Part shown: one piece after another, positions 60,401 through 64,000 of the stretch
Layout: the number at the start of each line of letters is the position of its first letter
Numbering within the stretch: the first letter of the stretch is position 1
Assembly: GCF_014145665.1 (NCBI RefSeq)
Contig: NZ_JACHTD010000002.1
Location: 1-64,000, forward strand
Source of the DNA: Myroides sp. NP-2
Lineage (GTDB): Bacteria; Bacteroidota; Bacteroidia; Flavobacteriales; Flavobacteriaceae
Direction: 5' to 3'
Length of the DNA: 64,000 bases
Program-made: the position numbers and the translations under genes
Notes under the pieces: model-generated
The model's database searches: none
Told to the model about the DNA's origin: nothing
Seen by the model: only the letters and a program-made list of their open reading frames with translations

Positions 60401-63162
60401 GCACTATTGGTTTTATCAATAATTCGAACAGACTGATAAGCACTAGTTGGCGTAATAGCCAAATAAGTACGACCTTCTTTATCTACCACAACTTTAATAG
60501 TTCCTTCACTTGAAGAAGCATTAGTCGTGTATGTATTTCTATTTAGAATTACATTTCCTTGTTTATCTTTTACCTGAACTTCAAAATCGTGCTTTCCAAA
60601 CACCAATCCATCCAAAACTACCGTTACTAGGTTACCTAAACTTCCACCTACTAACTTTTCTAAAGCTGTTTCTTCAAAATCGATGCGCACATAAGAAGTA
60701 GTATAGGCAGGTATTGAATCAGTATAACCCAACTCTACAAAACCTTCAAATTTGTTGCCTAAGCCCAATAATAACCCTGCTCCTGATTGCAAAGTTGTAA
60801 AAGAGTCGAAATCATCGTCAAACAAATTAGAAAGGTCATTCGCATTACTTGCGTCAACTAAGGTAGTTGCACAAACGGGTGCAACAAAAGGAGAAGGAGT
60901 ACTACTTTCTGGACAACTAGCGCTTACGCGTTTGACATCGTATAGTCGAATCGTTGCAGCGGTATCTACATTTAGTAGAGATCCCACTTGCAGTTCCACA
61001 CGATCAAAGCGCTGGGTTGTATCAAAGACAAGGGTTTGAATTCCTCCTGATTTAAATAAGTTCAATACATTTAAATTCGTGATAAGTCCTTGTTCTAAGG
61101 TAAACGACTCTTTAACTTCATCGCCTAAATACGTTACCACTTTACATCTGCCCAATACATCTAAAGACAAGGCACTAGGGTTACTCAATTGCACACGCAT
61201 TTTTACTTGATCTCCGAGTTGAGATGGTTTACCAAAGTAAATAGCTTGGCTTAAATGCCCTCCTACTGCAACCAATCCATTGTTAATCTCTGCATATTGG
61301 GAAGAATTACCACTAATTGCATAGTAAGGATTCTTTACTCCAGGTTTTCCTAAGTCTCCTAGCCCTAGTGACAGTCCGTCTTGATCAAATGAGGTAAACT
61401 GCGGCAGAAAACAAGCATCTGTTCCCATTTCACGACACATATTGTATACCTTCAACGTGCGTATTTCACCATTGGGAATACTCAATACTTTATTTGTAAT
61501 TTTAATACTTTGATACGGTTGATTAGGCGTAACCGCAATATAGTATCGACCTAAGGAATCTTGTACCAACGTCATTTTCCCTCCTCTATTTGTTGAGATT
61601 CTATTTTTACTCGTCGCATGTAGGACCGAATTCGTCCCTTCATACGCTTCCACTTCGAAATAGTGGTTGCCAAGTAAAGTTCCCACAACATCACTTAATA
61701 AGCTTCCAAGAGTTCCACCTAATAAATTATCCAATAGTTCTCTTTCAGCATCAATTCGGATGTATGAAGTTGTATATGCTGGTACCACTTCATTGTATGC
61801 CATGTGAATCATGCCTTCTGTAGATAAAGAGGATAAAAGCGATCCTGTACTAGCATGTAATGTAGCATAGGTTTCATTGTTGTTATCTACCGCATTTAAT
61901 GCAAAATTGCTGTTTTCTGTATCTAAAATTGATACAGCACAACTCGCTGTTTCAAATGGAACCTCAGTTGATAAAGGCGTCTCAATCTTTTGATTAATAC
62001 AAGTAGTACCATCATAAGATTCTACATCATAAATATTTAAAGAAGAACCTAAAAGGGTTAAACCTATAGGTGAATTTAACCTTATTTCTAACTTGTCGAA
62101 AACTTTAGTTGGTGCAATCGTAACTGTAACTGGTTCACCTCGACCTAATAATCCTAAGACATTAATTTCTCTTATAATCCCTCCACTTAAAGGCATCCTA
62201 TATACTACATTATTTTCATTCCAAGCAATCACCTCTACTGACCCTAACAAATCTAAATTAGCAACATTAGTACCTTTGGTAGTCGATAATTTAATATTAA
62301 CTGTAGTTTCAGGAGTTGTCTTATTTGAAAAATAAAAGTACTGCGACAAATATCCACCAATATTTACATCTAATAAGCTTGCTGATTTAAGCGTAGAATA
62401 GCTTTCTAAGCTATCGTCGATTGCCTGTGATAATTTTCCATCTCCAATAGGCAAGACAGATAGATTAATTCCTTTACCATCGAAAGAAGTTCCTAAAGGC
62501 TTTCCACAAATAGAAGCATTTTCTGTATAGGTAAATGCTTCATAGACTTTTAACTCATATTCAGCAAACAAACCAACTAATGATAATGCCTTATTGCTTA
62601 TTTTTATTTTACTATAAGCTACATCGGGTTTTATTGCTAAAAGATAATTGCCTTGTTGATCTTGTATTAATCGAACATTATCTATATTAAAACCTTGATT
62701 ATTTGTTCTAGTTAAAACTACATCATTATCACTGTTTAATGCTTCGATTTTAATCTCTTGTTTTCCCAGTAAAATTGCTCCTAGAACCCTTCCCAATCCC
62801 TCTCCTAATGAGCCTCCTAACAAGGCACTAAATAAATTAGAATCACCTTCTAATTGGATATAAGACCATGTACCAGCTTCTAAGGTAACAGGAAATTGCA
62901 GTTGTAAATAGCTTTTATACCCTCCCAATTCTACTGCTACTCCAGGAGAGGCATATAATGTAGCGTATTCGTTATCTCGTTGATTAACAGCCTCAGGTTG
63001 ATCTACAACTGGATCACCCAAAAGCCCCCCTTTTAATCCAGTAGCATGTGATTCATAAGCTGCAAAAACCTTCGTTTGCCCATATCCGTGGACCAATGGT
63101 ACAAGAAGTACCAAAAAAAGTAACACCCTCATCCAGAGGGAAAAAGTAGTTTTCTCTTTCAT
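57463..63162 (-). CDS. Giant surface protein with eight galactose-binding-like modules
   Basis: A 1899-aa protein from MKEKTTFSLWMRVLL (signal peptide; another AUG is at 63180). I count eight related modules of about 150-190 residues, each opening with an A(I/V)D-x-N..T(Y/H)..L pattern (AIDDSLESYSTL, AVDNNNETYATL, AIDDNTTHASEL, TIDGDPTTHSTL, AVDGNLETHATI), like the discoidin/CBM32 fold. The first six form three A-B pairs (from about 62970, 61860 and 60790). Then come a DUF11-type domain (59820-59510), an Ig-like domain (TYQWYFNGEAIDA) and a PKD-like segment, then two more modules. No type-A or type-B CTD is visible at the C-terminus (ends NVTQKIK). It probably binds carbohydrate at the surface. 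Confidence 0.85.
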   Translation of the reverse strand: MKEKTTFSLWMRVLLFLVLLVPLVHGYGQTKVFAAYESHATGLKGGLLGDPVVDQPEAVNQRDNEYATLYASPGVAVELGGYKSYLQLQFPVTLEAGTWSYIQLEGDSNLFSALLGGSLGEGLGRVLGAILLGKQEIKIEALNSDNDVVLTRTNNQGFNIDNVRLIQDQQGNYLLAIKPDVAYSKIKISNKALSLVGLFAEYELKVYEAFTYTENASICGKPLGTSFDGKGINLSVLPIGDGKLSQAIDDSLESYSTLKSASLLDVNIGGYLSQYFYFSNKTTPETTVNIKLSTTKGTNVANLDLLGSVEVIAWNENNVVYRMPLSGGIIREINVLGLLGRGEPVTVTIAPTKVFDKLEIRLNSPIGLTLLGSSLNIYDVESYDGTTCINQKIETPLSTEVPFETASCAVSILDTENSNFALNAVDNNNETYATLHASTGSLLSSLSTEGMIHMAYNEVVPAYTTSYIRIDAERELLDNLLGGTLGSLLSDVVGTLLGNHYFEVEAYEGTNSVLHATSKNRISTNRGGKMTLVQDSLGRYYIAVTPNQPYQSIKITNKVLSIPNGEIRTLKVYNMCREMGTDACFLPQFTSFDQDGLSLGLGDLGKPGVKNPYYAISGNSSQYAEINNGLVAVGGHLSQAIYFGKPSQLGDQVKMRVQLSNPSALSLDVLGRCKVVTYLGDEVKESFTLEQGLITNLNVLNLFKSGGIQTLVFDTTQRFDRVELQVGSLLNVDTAATIRLYDVKRVSASCPESSTPSPFVAPVCATTLVDASNANDLSNLFDDDFDSFTTLQSGAGLLLGLGNKFEGFVELGYTDSIPAYTTSYVRIDFEETALEKLVGGSLGNLVTVVLDGLVFGKHDFEVQVKDKQGNVILNRNTYTTNASSSEGTIKVVVDKEGRTYLAITPTSAYQSVRIIDKTNSALGLLSQPNSMNVYGMCYETAMDPCVAAFATSYEYEGVNLSVNALGGAGVTNPERAIDDNTTHASELSLGTLNVAGQVKQWFYFNSLSEIGDVTNIRLKAGTAGLVTLPILEKLEIAAYKGDTFVDRLDWDNGLLQGTEVLELLNSSSIIDLPFKPNGQYDRISIGLKSLVSVDVLSSLDIYKVERLCKPLGSDQKLVSWKSYKVNDDATVTSVSGGEQVEYTIHVKNVGDTPISQFNIADKLPAGTTFSSAIGGRLSDDGKEVLFDFSGTMNPGSERQFVFHVMVQSDLAGILEIKNIAFTKESGSDLSYPSYPPVDNTNPTEADMTKSPGTIIHVSHVASLPKAIITSNKAQDLCAEETFVLDSNISNTEADTYQWYFNGEAIDATIAGSTNPNYGKEKTLETNHAGSYTVVYTKGAEVAESSDPFVVTQLPSAVIQFSDSQRINVTIPQGQSTVTVTLPTASVPGANGTETITWYNNHAAIFDGTSITFDTPGVYVLTVVATALNQCETFENVIVTVYDSSLCPPTIERVYATDSSSWGSIITGGVSGTSNTIDGDPTTHSTLTTGIGLLGIGTVWQNIYFEEEVAAGTPVTIKLGKQYSGLMLAGGISVVGLDANGNTIGTLKSVQGGLLDLLAADNVVEFTFVPSNSSGPKKYKGVRVSQGSLLSVAQIAKVYHAYYTENVSAFSPKYCEPVSDHVHPAVLDVLHGVQDLGLGVASATASVVNPWNAVDGNLETHATISRGVAVLNAASLTVIFKQQAMPGDKLHIVTEVPGNPILSLELIKGYTIQRYLGDQKVGEEIDGTNGAQILDLKLLGLGYRNKYKMIIDKINQPFDRVKISYGSVVGVLGDFTRIYEVTVAPKVDVGIDIEEKYLDMCQGGVLTINVEDGCSTYEVYAEETGGTPLPTDGSNNFRLPYYLPEYQDELPEDAGLGPKYSVVYVQTYRNGCVIGRRLPIRLNMRNCSVKSNLNVTQKIK

Positions 63163-63327
63163 GTGTTGTGTGTTAAACATATTATTTTCAAAAAAATTCG
63201 TCGTAAGGTGTATATGCATAGCACGACAACGATGTGCGTAATTGGCACATGTGTCATAACAAAAGATCTACTAAAAATAGAGGAGGATATCCTATCACCA
63301 CAACCGTGTGATGATATGGAATAAAAT

Positions 63328-63562
63328 GCGCAGTTTGTCACCAAGGCGTAGTTTGCCCTAGGTTCCCTTTTTCTGCGAAAATACGTTTATGCCAACTTAG
63401 CCCTAAGTCGACATAAACCTATTCTTTTCTACGATACACTTCAGTCTTCTTAGCCCAAGTCAACTTCAGTCTATCCTTTTTTAAACTATAGGTTGCTTTC
63501 TTAGCCCAAGTCCACTTCCTATACTTTATTCTGTTTTTTTCGATCAATCCTGCGTAGTTTTC
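63328..63562. repeat. GCG(C/T)AGTTT direct repeats
   Basis: GCGCAGTTTGTC (63328-63339), GCGTAGTTTGCC (63346-63357) and GCGTAGTTTTC (63552-63562). The first two are 18 bases apart centre to centre, less than two helix turns. Confidence 0.45.
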
Positions 63563-63673
63563 AAGCATCCCACTTAAAATATCTACAGAAATACACTTTT
63601 TCTTTTCTTATATCTCGTTGTATTGTTTTATTTTTTTTCTTCGCGTTTTTCGCTTTTTCCACTCAGCCCAAGT
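63399..63673. repeat. AGCCCAAGT direct repeats, possible operators
   Basis: AGCCCAAGT occurs at 63452-63460, 63503-63511 and 63665-63673, with variant AGCCCTAAGT at 63399-63408. Three copies are embedded in a longer CTTAGCCC(T)AAGTC context. Copies two and three are 51 bases apart, close to five helical turns. Confidence 0.55.
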
Positions 63674-64000
63674 AGATTATTAGAAAAGCACGAAAATGTC
63701 CTTTATTCCTATAAATACGTATTTTTTTACTGCTTTTTTTAGCTTTTTAGTAGTTTTAGAAGTAAAAGGTATAAATATATCTTCATGATTTTATGTGTTA
63801 TTCTATAAAATCAATACAAAAATAAACAATAACTTACAAATAATAAAGCTTTTATAGAATTTCAATCAAAAATCGTCATCTTAAAGAAATACAGTAATCT
63901 TATTTATTTCTTAAATTTATAAACATAAGTACCGTATTAAAAGTTAATATCAAAATAAAACAAAAACCATATCGTTAATTAAAAAGAATAAATTTATTTA

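Larger units (their letters stand above)
63181..64000. other. Non-coding region upstream of the surface operon
   Basis: About 820 bases without a gene on either strand. It contains hairpins in the leader (63232-63250, ATGTGC/GCACAT; 63287-63317, ATATC..ATCAC/GTGAT..GATAT) and two families of short direct repeats (AGCCCAAGT and GCGTAGTTT). The only fully consensus -7 box on the minus strand (TATTTTTG, 63817-63824) lies about 650 bases before the gene. The far end is very AT-rich. Confidence 0.6.

Noticed and set aside
63159..63344. 61-codon minus frame upstream of the giant gene
   Set aside because: It overlaps the start of the giant gene and covers leader hairpins; no homologue-like features.

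Overview
The window reads as chromosome of a Bacteroidota bacterium of the class Flavobacteriia, close to Myroides or Flavobacterium (genus is inference). The signs are AT-rich DNA, start sites without Shine-Dalgarno sequences, promoters of the Bacteroidota type (TAnnTTTG at -7, sometimes TTG about 19 bases upstream), a PafA-type alkaline phosphatase, an SDR-type threonine dehydrogenase, and type IX secretion (T9SS) components with a type-B C-terminal sorting domain.

Region by region. (1) Bases 1-4860 look like the end of an integrative element lying against two tandem tRNA-Asn genes. It carries an excisionase-like HTH gene, a 457-aa protein in which I can pick out family-A/T7-type polymerase motifs, several orphan small genes, a lipoprotein that seems to need a non-AUG start, and unusually many inverted repeats. 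No integrase is in the window. (2) 5147-19765 is core genome: TRIC-type channel, aldehyde dehydrogenase, threonine dehydrogenase, a lipoprotein gene abutting mfd, an M16 peptidase, PafA phosphatase, a Crp/Fnr regulator, a HAD phosphatase and a lipoprotein. (3) 19791-30646 is a leftward metal-homeostasis block: a CusBA/TolC-type RND efflux operon with an extra outer-membrane barrel, the MgtC and MgtE pair, and an OmpR/histidine-kinase system. (4) 30746-47408 is housekeeping: a short SSB, a GNAT-nitrilase fusion, the Ada-like/AlkB alkylation-repair pair, a metallo-beta-lactamase/rhodanese enzyme, aconitase, an orphan response regulator, osmC-recJ-asd, rsmI with a Glu-rich partner, thymidine kinase and an MFS transporter. 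(5) 47611-50000 holds a CAT-anticodon tRNA, a PI-PLC with a triple-repeat C-terminus and a small CX6C protein. (6) 50049-63180 is one leftward surface operon of six genes: a giant secreted protein with eight galactose-binding-like modules, two fibre-head-like proteins (one with 393-bp near-identical repeats), a protein with a T9SS type-B sorting domain, a PorP/SprF-type barrel and a PorE-like TPR/propeller/OmpA protein. About 0.8 kb of repeat-bearing non-coding DNA lies upstream of it.

The two most interesting objects are the polymerase-like gene of the element (340-1713) and the T9SS surface cassette (50049-63180). The cassette appears to bring its own cargo, scaffold and peptidoglycan anchor. 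Functional statements come from motifs read by eye; no database search was run.
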